Origin: a bacterium
GTDB lineage: Bacteria; Planctomycetota; Planctomycetia; Planctomycetales; Planctomycetaceae
Length of the DNA: 48,996 bases
NCBI GenBank assembly: GCA_016124895.1
Contig: WGMU01000089.1
Location: 1 to 48,996, forward strand
Direction of reading: 5' to 3'
A program made the position numbers and the translations under genes. The notes below the pieces were generated by a model. The model did no database searches. It saw nothing but the letters and a program-made list of their open reading frames with translations, and was not told the DNA's origin. Shown piece by piece: positions 41,988-48,996 of the stretch (positions within the stretch are counted from its first letter, which is position 1; the number at the start of each line of letters is the position of its first letter).

Positions 41988-42028
41988 CCCGGCTCAGTTC
42001 GGCCCAACTGAGCCGGGTTTCTTGTTTT
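41988..42028 (+). terminator. Rho-independent terminator after csrA
   Basis: CCCGGCTCAGTT (41988-41999) pairs with AACTGAGCCGGG (42006-42017), a 12-base-pair stem with a six-base loop, followed by TTTCTTGTTTT. This is a canonical intrinsic terminator. It ends the csrA transcript and separates it from the receiver gene. Confidence 0.92.
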
Positions 42029-42081
42029 GCCGGGAGGCTCTGCCGGCTACTGCTCCTGGAATTCCGGAGTTTCAGCCCGTC

Positions 42082-42459
42082 GTGCGACTGCTCATTATTG
42101 ATGATGATCCTGCTCTGCGCGACCTGCTGGCAAGACGTTGCCGTCGCCTGGCTCCTGATACGCGCGTCACAATGGCCAGTAACGGCAAACAGGCGCTGGC
42201 ACTCGTTGAGTCCGTCCAGCCCCACCTGGTCATCTCGGACATCCGCATGCCGGTCCTTGACGGGCTGCACCTGGCCCACGAACTGCGGCAGCGGTTTCCA
42301 TACCTGCCAGTCATTCTGATGTCTTCTCAGATTCCGCAGGACGTAGCGGATCATCTTGATCATTCCGGCGTTCGAGCGGTCATTTCGAAATCTGACCTGC
42401 GGCTTACTGTGCCGGAATGTATTGCCAGCCTGTTGAACGCAGTCCCTGCAGACATTTGA
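42082..42459 (+). CDS. Single-domain response regulator
   Basis: About 125 residues from GTG 42082. A TTG at 42022 would give 20 more residues but lies in the terminator's T-run. Receiver motifs: LIIDDDPALRDLL, phospho-acceptor Asp53 (VISDIRMPVLDG), Ser in LMSSQ and Lys in VISKSDL. No output domain is attached. It sits after csrA and its terminator, so it may have its own promoter or read-through. A GGAG about 12 bases upstream of the GTG is a long spacing for a ribosome site. Confidence 0.8.
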   Translation: MRLLIIDDDPALRDLLARRCRRLAPDTRVTMASNGKQALALVESVQPHLVISDIRMPVLDGLHLAHELRQRFPYLPVILMSSQIPQDVADHLDHSGVRAVISKSDLRLTVPECIASLLNAVPADI

Positions 42460-42657
42460 TTCATGAGTTCGAATCATCTGGATTGCTGAAGTCTTCCTGA
42501 CTGGACAAGCGACTGCAGATTCGGCTGACGTCCCGGATTCGTGATCCCGCGCCACTCGATTCACGCTTCCGGACGCGGCCAGTATCATCCGGCCGCGCCG
42601 ACCGCTGCGGGGCTCGAAATCCGCAGACTTTCCGTGGAACCAGCCAGGTCATTGTCT

Positions 42658-43845
42658 ATGAAGATTCACGAGTATCAGGCCAAACAACTTCTCAAAGCTG
42701 CCGGAGTCACCGTTCCGGAAGGCATTGTCGCGAAGACGCCCGACGAGGCAGCGGCAGCATTCGAGCAGCTCGGCGGTTCACTGGCCGTCGTCAAGTCACA
42801 GATTCACGCTGGCGGACGCGGCAAAGGCCGGTTTAAAGAGCATCCCGAGCAGGCCGGCGTCGTACTCGTTCGTTCGGCCGCCGAAGCCCGCGAGAACGCC
42901 GAACGAATGCTCGGCAGCACGCTGGTCACCATCCAGACCGGCGAAGAAGGCAAGCAGGTTAATACGCTGCTGATCGAAGAGGGCCTCGACATCGCCAGCG
43001 AACTGTATCTCGGCGTGATCGTCGACCGGGCAGCCGGAGGAGTCGTCGTGATGATGTCGTCTGAGGGCGGCACCGAAATCGAAAAGGTCGCGCACGAGAC
43101 GCCGGAGAAGATTCTGACCGCGTCAGTTCTGCCCGGTTTCGGACTGCAGGCCGCGCAGGCCCGCCGGCTGGCTTACCAGCTCGGCCTCGACGCGAATGCC
43201 CTGGCGAGTGCTCAGGCCTTTCTGCCGAAGCTCGTTCAGTTCTTCGTCGACAACGATTGCACTCAGGTCGAAATCAACCCGCTGGTGGTCACCGGCGACG
43301 GCCAGTTCGTCGCACTCGATGCAAAGGTCGGCTTCGACGACAACGCCCTGTTCCGTCACAAGCAGTTCCTGGAACTGCGGGACCTGAACGAGGAAGACGA
43401 ATCCGAAGTTCGCGCTGCGGACGCCGGCCTCAGTTACGTCAAGCTCGACGGAAGCATCGGCTGCCTGGTCAACGGCGCCGGACTCGCGATGAGCACGATG
43501 GACCTGATCAAGTACCACGGCGGCGAACCTGCCAACTTCCTCGACGTCGGCGGTGGCGCGAACGTCGAGCAGGTCACCGAAGCCTTCCGCATTATCCTGG
43601 CAGACGAAAATGTCAAAGCCGTCCTCGTCAACATTTTCGGCGGCATCATGAAGTGCGACGTCATCGTCGAAGCACTGCTGGCTGCATATGACCAGGTCGG
43701 CTTTACGGTCCCGCTGGTCGTTCGGCTTGAAGGGACCAATGTCGAAAAGGCCCGCGAGATGCTCTCAGCCAGCGGCAAGGACATCATCCCGGCTACCGAC
43801 CTGACCGACGCCGCAAAGAAAGTCGTCGGCTCGATCAGCGCTTAG
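42658..43845 (+). CDS. sucC: Succinyl-CoA synthetase beta subunit
   Basis: 395 residues from ATG 42658, the usual start [12 protein letters not shown]. It has the ATP-grasp fold with the HAGGRGKG loop, VEINPLVV and the C-terminal CoA-ligase part with [16 protein letters not shown]. With SucD it converts succinyl-CoA, nucleoside diphosphate and phosphate to succinate, CoA and NTP in the TCA cycle. SucD follows 103 bases downstream, and this gap holds a REP-like palindrome. The start's Shine-Dalgarno is weak (AGG). Confidence 0.97.
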   Translation: MKIHEYQAKQLLKAAGVTVPEGIVAKTPDEAAAAFEQLGGSLAVVKSQIHAGGRGKGRFKEHPEQAGVVLVRSAAEARENAERMLGSTLVTIQTGEEGKQVNTLLIEEGLDIASELYLGVIVDRAAGGVVVMMSSEGGTEIEKVAHETPEKILTASVLPGFGLQAAQARRLAYQLGLDANALASAQAFLPKLVQFFVDNDCTQVEINPLVVTGDGQFVALDAKVGFDDNALFRHKQFLELRDLNEEDESEVRAADAGLSYVKLDGSIGCLVNGAGLAMSTMDLIKYHGGEPANFLDVGGGANVEQVTEAFRIILADENVKAVLVNIFGGIMKCDVIVEALLAAYDQVGFTVPLVVRLEGTNVEKAREMLSASGKDIIPATDLTDAAKKVVGSISA

Positions 43846-43864
43846 GCACATCGAAACATCGTAG

Positions 43865-43892
43865 GCCGGATCAGGCGCAGCGCCGCTCCGGC
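43865..43892. repeat. REP-like palindrome between sucC and sucD
   Basis: GCCGGA (43865-43870) and TCCGGC (43887-43892) enclose an inner stem GGCG-CAG-CGCC (43874-43884). The element is preceded by GTAG and followed by ACCC. Short GC-rich palindromes of this type are repeated in many bacterial genomes and often sit between genes. Here it could dampen read-through from sucC to sucD or protect the sucC mRNA. It is the only copy of this sequence I see in the window. Confidence 0.65.
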
Positions 43893-43948
43893 ACCCATCC
43901 GCCGAAACCTGTAATTCGTTCCGGCCTGAAGAAAGCGATCAGCAAATC

Positions 43949-44851
43949 ATGAGCATTCTGGTAACTGAAAAGACGCGTGTGATCACGCAGGGGATTACCG
44001 GCAAGGCCGGGCTCTTCCACTCGCAGAAATCGCGCGAGTACGCAAAAGAGTGTCAGCCGGACGTCGACGTCTTCGTCGGCGGAGTGACTCCAGGCAAAGG
44101 CGGTCAGGAAGCTGACGGCTTTCCGGTCTTCAACTCGGTCGCCGAAGCGGTCGACAAGGTCGGAGCGAATGCGTCAATGGTCTTTGTCCCGCCGCCGTTC
44201 TGTGCCGACGCAATCATTGAATCGATTGATGCCGGCATTGAACTGATCGTTGCGATTACCGAGGGTATCCCGACGCTCGATATGGTCCGCGTCGCCGAGT
44301 ACCTCGAACGATCGAACTCGCGGCTGATCGGCCCGAACTGCCCCGGCGTGATCACTCCGGGTGTCGCCAAGATCGGCATCATGCCGGGCTATATTCACAA
44401 GCCGGGCGGCGTGGGCCTGATCAGCAAGAGCGGCACGCTGACCTACGAAGCGGCCTGGCAGCTTGGCAACCTGGGACTCGGCCAGTCGACGGCGGTCGGT
44501 ATCGGCGGCGACCCAATCATCGGAACGTCATTCATCGACCTGCTTGAGATGTTTGAGAACGATCCCGGCACCGACGCCATCATGATGATCGGCGAAATCG
44601 GGGGGAACGCGGAGGTGCTTGCGGCCGAGTACATCAAGTCGCACGTGACGAAACCCGTCGCCGGATTTATTGCCGGTCAGACGGCGCCTCCTGGAAAACG
44701 CATGGGGCACGCCGGAGCGATCATTTCCGGTGGAAGCGGAACGGCTGCCGAGAAAATGGAAGCCCTGGAAGCCGCTGGCGTCGTCGTCGCGAAAAGTCCG
44801 GCCGACATGGGCAAGGCGATGCAGGAAGCGATCGCAAAACGCAAAGGCTGA
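43949..44851 (+). CDS. sucD: Succinyl-CoA synthetase alpha subunit
   Basis: 300 residues. N-terminal CoA-binding domain with [10 protein letters not shown], CoA-ligase core [11 protein letters not shown] and the phosphorylated His254 in [10 protein letters not shown]. Forms a heteromer with SucC. The gap from sucC is about 100 bases, longer than usual for a tightly coupled pair. Confidence 0.97.
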   Translation: MSILVTEKTRVITQGITGKAGLFHSQKSREYAKECQPDVDVFVGGVTPGKGGQEADGFPVFNSVAEAVDKVGANASMVFVPPPFCADAIIESIDAGIELIVAITEGIPTLDMVRVAEYLERSNSRLIGPNCPGVITPGVAKIGIMPGYIHKPGGVGLISKSGTLTYEAAWQLGNLGLGQSTAVGIGGDPIIGTSFIDLLEMFENDPGTDAIMMIGEIGGNAEVLAAEYIKSHVTKPVAGFIAGQTAPPGKRMGHAGAIISGGSGTAAEKMEALEAAGVVVAKSPADMGKAMQEAIAKRKG

Positions 44852-44873
44852 TCGCCGCAAGTCACGAACCCCC

Positions 44874-44937
44874 AGAAGGCAACGAAGAAAACGAAGGGGC
44901 GCTGACTGAAACTCCTTCGTTAACGTCGTTGCCTTCT
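44874..44937. terminator. Long imperfect inverted repeat after sucD
   Basis: AGAAGGCAACGA (44874 on) and TCGTTGCCTTCT (ending at 44937) pair perfectly, with an inner ACGAAGG/CCTTCGT stem and a few mismatches, giving a 24-nt-arm hairpin with a 16-base loop. It is followed by GTTCTT. It may terminate sucD transcription or be a copy of a dispersed palindromic repeat. Confidence 0.6.
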
Positions 44938-45010
44938 GTTCTTCCAGTCGGAGAGCTTCTGATTTGAGAATCTCTGATCTGAAATCTGTCACCAGTCTGG
45001 ACTGCCTGAC

Positions 45011-45448
45011 GTGGCCCGTACACCGTTCGATGTTTCGTACAAACGCGCTTTGAAGCTGCATTGTCCCAGATGCGGAGAGGGACGGTTGTTTGCCGGCTGG
45101 TTCACGATGAACGAGCGGTGTCAGCACTGCGGCCTGAAGTATGAACGCGAACCCGGTTACTTCCTGGGATCGTCGTACATCAATTACGGCTGGACCTCGA
45201 TGAGCATGATGTTCGCGTACCTGCTGCTGAGGTACGTCTTCAACTACCCCAACGCTTACGTGCTGCCGCCGCTCGTCGCGTACATCATCATCTTCCCGCT
45301 TGTCTTCTTCCGCTACGCTCGCGCACTGTGGCTGGCATTCGACATTTACTTCGATCATTCGTCGCTGAGCGATCTGCCAACGCATGGCCCCTCGGCTGCT
45401 GGCTCCGAGAGTTCTCCCAGCGGAAACAGCCACGCCGACGCCGACTAA
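45011..45448 (+). CDS. DUF983 family membrane protein
   Basis: 145 residues from GTG 45011. N-terminal zinc-ribbon pair HCPRCGEG and CQHCGLKY, then GYFLGSSYINYG, then two transmembrane helices (about 60-78 and 81-98), which is the DUF983 layout. DUF983 proteins have no assigned role. The tail (115-145) is Ser/Gly/His-rich and hydrophilic. It lies after sucD and an imperfect hairpin, so it is likely a separate unit. The start codon has only a weak ribosome site. Confidence 0.9.
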   Translation: MARTPFDVSYKRALKLHCPRCGEGRLFAGWFTMNERCQHCGLKYEREPGYFLGSSYINYGWTSMSMMFAYLLLRYVFNYPNAYVLPPLVAYIIIFPLVFFRYARALWLAFDIYFDHSSLSDLPTHGPSAAGSESSPSGNSHADAD

Positions 45449-45637
45449 CACTGCTGGTGCGGCCGTCTTCGTTCACGCACTCAGCCCATTCCGAGCTGTC
45501 GTCAATGATCTGTCTGGCGATTCCACAGTGCCTGTTTTTTCGCCGCGAAAAGGTCTATACAACGTCGGCTTAGCTTTGATACGTTCCCGCCCTTCGAGGA
45601 TTCCCGAAGTCAAAAGGCAGATGGCAAGGAGGCCATT

Positions 45638-46183
45638 ATGACCGTTCGACAAAAGGAACAGCCCGGCCTTGCCGTTCAAATTCGCTGGCTGATCCGTCGT
45701 GACATGGCAGACGTCCTGAGCATCGAAAACGAAAGTTTCGAGTTCGCCTGGACTGAAGAAGATTTCCTCAGTTGCCTGCGGCAGCGCAACTGCATCGGCA
45801 TGGTGGCCGAACACGATCAGCAGATCGTCGGCTTCATGATTTACGAGCTGCATAAGTCGCGGCTCAACATCCTGAATTTCGCTGTCGCTGCCGGTTCGCG
45901 CCGCAATCAGGTCGGCTCGCAGATGGTGCAGAAGCTGATCGACAAGCTTTCTCAGCAGCGGCGTCACGAAATCGTACTCGAAGTTCGTGAGACGAACGTC
46001 CCGGCGCAGCTCTTTTTCCGGACGCACGGATTCAAAGCCGTCAACATTCTACGCAGCCATTACGACGATACGACGGAAGACGCGTACGTCATGCGCTACC
46101 ACCTGAGCGACCATTCGGACGAGCACCTGCCGGTCAAATTCCGCAACCGGATCAGTGAACTGACCGACCGCGAAGTCGCCTGA
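45638..46183 (+). CDS. rimI: Ribosomal protein S18 alanine N-acetyltransferase (RimI-like)
   Basis: 181 residues, with AAGGAGG six bases upstream of the ATG. GNAT fold: acetyl-CoA loop SRRNQVGSQMV, conserved Glu in LEVRETNVPAQLFFRTHGF, and N-terminal IRRDMADVLSIENESFEFAW with the RimI-type E-x-x-SF pattern. RimI acetylates the N-terminal Ala of S18, but GNAT substrates are hard to tell by sequence, so the name is moderate in certainty. The last 25 residues (VKFRNRISELTDREVA) extend past the family's usual end. It has its own terminator downstream. Confidence 0.85.
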   Translation: MTVRQKEQPGLAVQIRWLIRRDMADVLSIENESFEFAWTEEDFLSCLRQRNCIGMVAEHDQQIVGFMIYELHKSRLNILNFAVAAGSRRNQVGSQMVQKLIDKLSQQRRHEIVLEVRETNVPAQLFFRTHGFKAVNILRSHYDDTTEDAYVMRYHLSDHSDEHLPVKFRNRISELTDREVA

Positions 46184-46272
46184 CGGTTTGAGTGGCGATC
46201 CGGTCTGGGCGGGACATCTCGTCCGCAGATGATTTCAGACTGATCCCGAGCCGGCGTCCTGGCGTATCCTGA

Positions 46273-46299
46273 CCCCGCTTTCGAGCGGGGTTTTCTATT
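46273..46299 (+). terminator. Rho-independent terminator with UUCG loop after rimI
   Basis: CCCCGCT (46273-46279), loop TTCG, AGCGGGG (46284-46290), then TTTTCTATT. Perfect seven-base-pair stem with a stable UUCG tetraloop and T-tract. It ends the rimI transcript. Confidence 0.92.
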
Positions 46300-46320
46300 G
46301 GGTTTGCGGAGTCGCCGGGA

Positions 46321-48522
46321 ATGGCCGTCAGAAAACGACAGGCAGGCAATGTTCTGTGCGGAGTCGGGATCGCGGTCGCCCTTGTTTCGCTGTTCGCGAC
46401 CGGCGGTCTGACGGCTGCCACCGGAATCACGCTCGGCGCTCTGACGGTTGCCGGGATCGGATTCGTTCTCGCACTTGAACGCCTCTCGCTGAGCCCCGCG
46501 CTCAACGCAGAGGAAGAGGCGGCATTCGACTCAGCGCTGTCGGATGTTGAAGCCGAACGAAAGTCGCTGCAGCAGCTCAGACGGGACCTCGAAGCCGAAC
46601 TCGAACGACGGGCTGAGCAACTCGACCAGCGGGAATCGCAACTCGCCAACCGGCTGATCGCCTTTCAGGAGTGGCTCGAATACCCGCAGCCGGACGATTC
46701 ATCAGAGAATGACGTGGCAGCCGCACTGTTTGTCGGGCCGGAACTTGAGATCAAAGACCACCGCGTCATCGAACTGCTCGAAACGGAAGCGACGTTTGTT
46801 TACGAACGCATTCGTGACGGGCGGTACCGTGAGGACGGGCAGCTCAAGATCGAGGCCATTCGCAACGACACGCTCGATTTGATTCAGCGCGTCGCCCGGA
46901 TTTACCGGCCTGACAGTGACAACCCGCTGCTCGAAACCAGCGTCGAAAAACTGCTTCGCGCCGGCAGCCGCGTCTGCCTGCACCTGCTCGTCGTACTCGA
47001 ACGCCTGCCGCTCGACCTGCATGAGGAGAGCTTCTCGACGCTGCATGAGTACGTTCGCAGAGCCGTTAAAGCCTACGACGTTTATACTGCTGCCGAACCG
47101 TACCTCGGTTACGCGTCAAAGGCGTTGTACGTCGGCCGGCTGGCGATGGGAGCGAACCCGCTGACGCTCGGAGTCACGTGGGCACTGACTGAACTCGGCC
47201 GTCGAGGCGTTAAAGCGGTCGGCCAGAAGTTTGTCGATCAGCAGGCCGTCGCGCTGCTCGGCGACCTGGTCCGCGTGATCGGCTTCGAGGTTGCCGGGAT
47301 TTACGGCGGCGATTTCCGGCATCGCGATCCGAACTGGGTATACGGCAGCGAGCTGACGGACCTGATGAGCCGCTTCCCCGTCTCGCGTCAGAACCTCGCT
47401 CACGCTTTGCGGGAGATCGGCGCGCTGACATTCCGTAACGAGTACGATCGAGTGTTTCTGTATCGCTGCCTGTCGACTCACCGCTCGGCCGCACCGCCGC
47501 CCGCATCTCACGATTTTCTGCCATCCGACGCCCGGCAGGAGATCGCCCGGAAACTCGAATCATTCTTTCGCAACTTCGTGCATGGCAAAACGGAACGCGG
47601 CGTCACCGAGTGGCGGATCGGAGTCGAGAGTCGCCTCGGCCTGCGGTTGCGGCTCGATTCCGGATCGACCGACAGCCTGACACCGGTCAGCGCGGCGAGT
47701 CAGGACGCGGCGGCGGCAATCGCGTCGCTCATCGCGTTTGCGACAGCCGTCAAAGGTCGTGACCTGAGCCACCTCTCACCGGCGACACTCGCTCCAAAAA
47801 CGTCAGTCGCTGCGGGCAGCAGTACGGTCAGCGTTGCGCTGCGGAGCGCCGTCGAGACCCCGCCGCAGTTTTTTGAGGGCGCCGACATCGACCCCGGCAG
47901 CGACCTGCTCGACGCCTACGTCGCCGATCTGATCCGACTGGCCGTGCGCAGCGAACCTCTCGACGTCCAGGCCGACGATCTGGTACTCGAAACCGCCGTC
48001 TGGCTCGGCCGCGACGCCGGGGCCGTTCGGAAACAGCTCGATGCCGAGTACTCCGAGTTTGCCCGTGACCTGCTGCCGCCCGACGCGCCGAACCGGAAGG
48101 TCAGCGCATCGGTGTCGCGCACTCTGCTCAGCGAATTGCTTCCCGACGAGTCCGCTCGCTTCGTCTATCCGGACGTGCGACTGCTCACTTCGACGACCGC
48201 GACTTCAAATCCGCCAGGCGAAGCGTCGCTGCCGAAACTGCCTCGCAATGAGAAGCTCTGGCTGAGCGGCACCGACCAGCGGCTGCTGCTGATTGCCGAG
48301 TCTCTCCCGCACGCGATCGCGACGTCGCCGCTCTACGGACTGTCTGCGACAAAAGGTGACGGACTGGTCGTCAGCGAGTGCAATCTGAGCGGTGGCCAGT
48401 GGACACTGCCCAGCGAAGAGACGTCATTTCCGCTCGACCTGGCCATCGCTGGCGGCGTCATGACTCGCTTCGATTCCTGGTTCCGGCCCCTGCTCGAAGT
48501 CGTCCGGTCAAGCGCGAAGTAG
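46321..48522 (+). CDS. Large membrane/coiled-coil protein of unknown function
   Basis: 733 residues, with GGAG nine bases upstream. Two N-terminal transmembrane helices (12-31, 35-52) are followed by a coiled coil (about 65-115, with SDVEAERKSLQQLRRDLEAE). Residues 130-360 are helix-rich and contain a hydrophobic segment, YVGRLAMGANPLTLGVTWAL, with a GRRGVKAVGQKF stretch; this recalls the membrane-inserting part of EcsC- or DUF697-like proteins, but I cannot place the family. Residues 360-733 are hydrophilic with no motif I recognise. It lies between the rimI terminator and a palindromic element, so it is probably transcribed alone. A membrane-anchored scaffold is my guess. Confidence 0.75.
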   Translation: MAVRKRQAGNVLCGVGIAVALVSLFATGGLTAATGITLGALTVAGIGFVLALERLSLSPALNAEEEAAFDSALSDVEAERKSLQQLRRDLEAELERRAEQLDQRESQLANRLIAFQEWLEYPQPDDSSENDVAAALFVGPELEIKDHRVIELLETEATFVYERIRDGRYREDGQLKIEAIRNDTLDLIQRVARIYRPDSDNPLLETSVEKLLRAGSRVCLHLLVVLERLPLDLHEESFSTLHEYVRRAVKAYDVYTAAEPYLGYASKALYVGRLAMGANPLTLGVTWALTELGRRGVKAVGQKFVDQQAVALLGDLVRVIGFEVAGIYGGDFRHRDPNWVYGSELTDLMSRFPVSRQNLAHALREIGALTFRNEYDRVFLYRCLSTHRSAAPPPASHDFLPSDARQEIARKLESFFRNFVHGKTERGVTEWRIGVESRLGLRLRLDSGSTDSLTPVSAASQDAAAAIASLIAFATAVKGRDLSHLSPATLAPKTSVAAGSSTVSVALRSAVETPPQFFEGADIDPGSDLLDAYVADLIRLAVRSEPLDVQADDLVLETAVWLGRDAGAVRKQLDAEYSEFARDLLPPDAPNRKVSASVSRTLLSELLPDESARFVYPDVRLLTSTTATSNPPGEASLPKLPRNEKLWLSGTDQRLLLIAESLPHAIATSPLYGLSATKGDGLVVSECNLSGGQWTLPSEETSFPLDLAIAGGVMTRFDSWFRPLLEVVRSSAK

Positions 48523-48596
48523 CCGATCGGCGCAAGCCGTCCAGGCCTTGCCCGAAAACGAGGGGCGCCAGATGGCTCGCAATCTCTTCAAACAGA

Positions 48597-48746
48597 CAGC
48601 GTCACGGCACAAACAGGGGGCTGAATGCTGTGCCACTGGCTTTGCCAGTGTTTGAAGCATGAGGAAGGCGGGAACTCGGCACTGGCAGAGCCAGTGGCAC
48701 ACGTGTTGAATCGAGTTTTTAACAACCTGTTTGCACCGTGCCACTG
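48597..48746. repeat. MITE-like nested palindromic element
   Basis: Two 21-base arms (48630-48650 and 48680-48700) are inverted copies of each other with one mismatch. Each arm is itself a palindrome, CACTGGC-TTT-GCCAGTG or its complement. Around them lie outer inverted repeats (about 48603-48616, CACGGCACAAACAG, and 48727-48740, CTGTTTGCACCGTG) and a decayed third copy of the arm (48739-48757). The whole resembles a REP doublet or a small non-autonomous element of the kind mobilised in trans by a transposase. Confidence 0.75.
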
Positions 48747-48895
48747 CCTTTTCCAGCAGCCCGCTATACTGGCCGCCACTGCAAAGGCCCGCGAATGACG
48801 CAAGGACGCGAATCCAGCCAGCCGATGCCTGCCTTCGAGTCATTTGGCGGCCTCTCTAAGTTCGAGTTTGTCACTTTTGGATTGGTGAGGAGACA

Positions 48896-48960
48896 GATCG
48901 ACGTCCCTGCGAGAATGAAGGGAGACAGTACTCACCCTTCGCTCGACAAGGACGTCGATC
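48896..48960 (+). promoter_or_regulatory. 65-base hairpin abutting a start codon
   Basis: GATCGACGTCC (48896-48906) pairs with GGACGTCGATC (48950-48960). Inside, CGAG/CTCG and GAAGGG/CCCTTC add two more stems around a 12-base loop. The last base of the stem is directly followed by ATG at 48961, and the possible Shine-Dalgarno AAGGA lies inside the 3' arm. Folded RNA would hide the ribosome site. It could be a translational switch or the inverted end of a mobile element. Confidence 0.6.
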
Positions 48961-48996
48961 ATGGAACTTTGTAACACCTTTCGAGGATTGTTCGAG
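48961..48996 (+). CDS. Start of a gene cut by the right edge
   Basis: ATG at 48961 with AAGGA eight bases upstream opens a frame MELCNTFRGLFE to the end of the window. Only 12 codons are seen, so no function can be given. The start directly follows the 65-base hairpin. Confidence 0.4.
   Translation, partial: MELCNTFRGLFE

Larger units (their letters stand above)
48523..48960. other. Intergenic region with palindromic elements
   Basis: About 440 bases between the unknown membrane protein and the gene at the right edge. It holds the MITE-like element (48597-48746) and the 65-base hairpin (48896-48960), described separately. An in-frame ORF (48795-48974) crosses the hairpin; it lacks support and may be accidental. 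Confidence 0.5.

Noticed and set aside
42461-42490. AGTTCGAATC resembling a tRNA T-loop
   Set aside because: No matching stems or acceptor arm surround it.
41980-42588. Minus-strand 202-codon frame
   Set aside because: Antisense of the single-domain receiver and its upstream terminator.

Overview
The window looks like a chromosomal segment from a Planctomycetota bacterium (a Gimesia/Rubinisphaera/Fuerstiella-like lineage is a guess). The evidence is a giant secreted protein with an N-terminal LEDRMLLTA motif, a variant of the planctomycete 'LEPR-XLL' motif, plus many small secreted or membrane proteins of planctomycete style, GC-rich codon use and scattered palindromic REP-like elements. No tRNA, rRNA, CRISPR array, phage or complete insertion sequence was found.

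Left part (1-6.0 kb): the 5' end of a small exported protein (minus strand, cut by the window edge), then a minus-strand group VanZ-like protein -> NuoL-like protein -> NuoM-like protein. The last two form an isolated antiporter-like membrane pair in which several proton-path residues of complex I seem to be replaced. A membrane-anchored C39-type cysteine peptidase points rightward and ends in a hairpin shared with the giant gene.

Centre (6.0-27.2 kb, minus): one gene of about 21.2 kb for a surface protein of about 7,068 residues. From N to C it has the LEPR-XLL-type leader, a parallel beta-helix region, an array of about 13 Ig-like domains, CSLREA/PMP-type repeat blocks, three Calx-beta domains and a long RTX (GGxGxDxx) region. 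A recurring module of about 65 residues (12 copies) sits inside loops of the other domain types. About 1.2 kb without a convincing gene lies upstream, followed by a secreted protein made of two duplicated Ig-like units.

Metabolic and redox block (30.5-35.9 kb): a VOC-fold protein, a Tll0287-like (DUF3365) single-heme protein, an ACT-domain malic enzyme overlapping a ThiF/MoeB-type E1 enzyme by one base, and a convergent secreted protein with a proline-rich tail.

Signalling block (36.3-42.5 kb): on the minus strand, PAS histidine kinase -> CheY-like regulator -> truncated SpoIIE-type phosphatase -> REC-GAF histidine kinase -> NarL-type regulator. Divergent from these is csrA, a strong terminator and a single-domain receiver.

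Right part (42.6-49.0 kb): sucC and sucD (succinyl-CoA synthetase) with a REP-like palindrome between them, a DUF983 membrane protein, rimI with a UUCG-loop terminator, a large unknown membrane/coiled-coil protein, a MITE-like palindromic element, and a 65-nt hairpin that directly abuts the start codon of a gene cut by the right edge.
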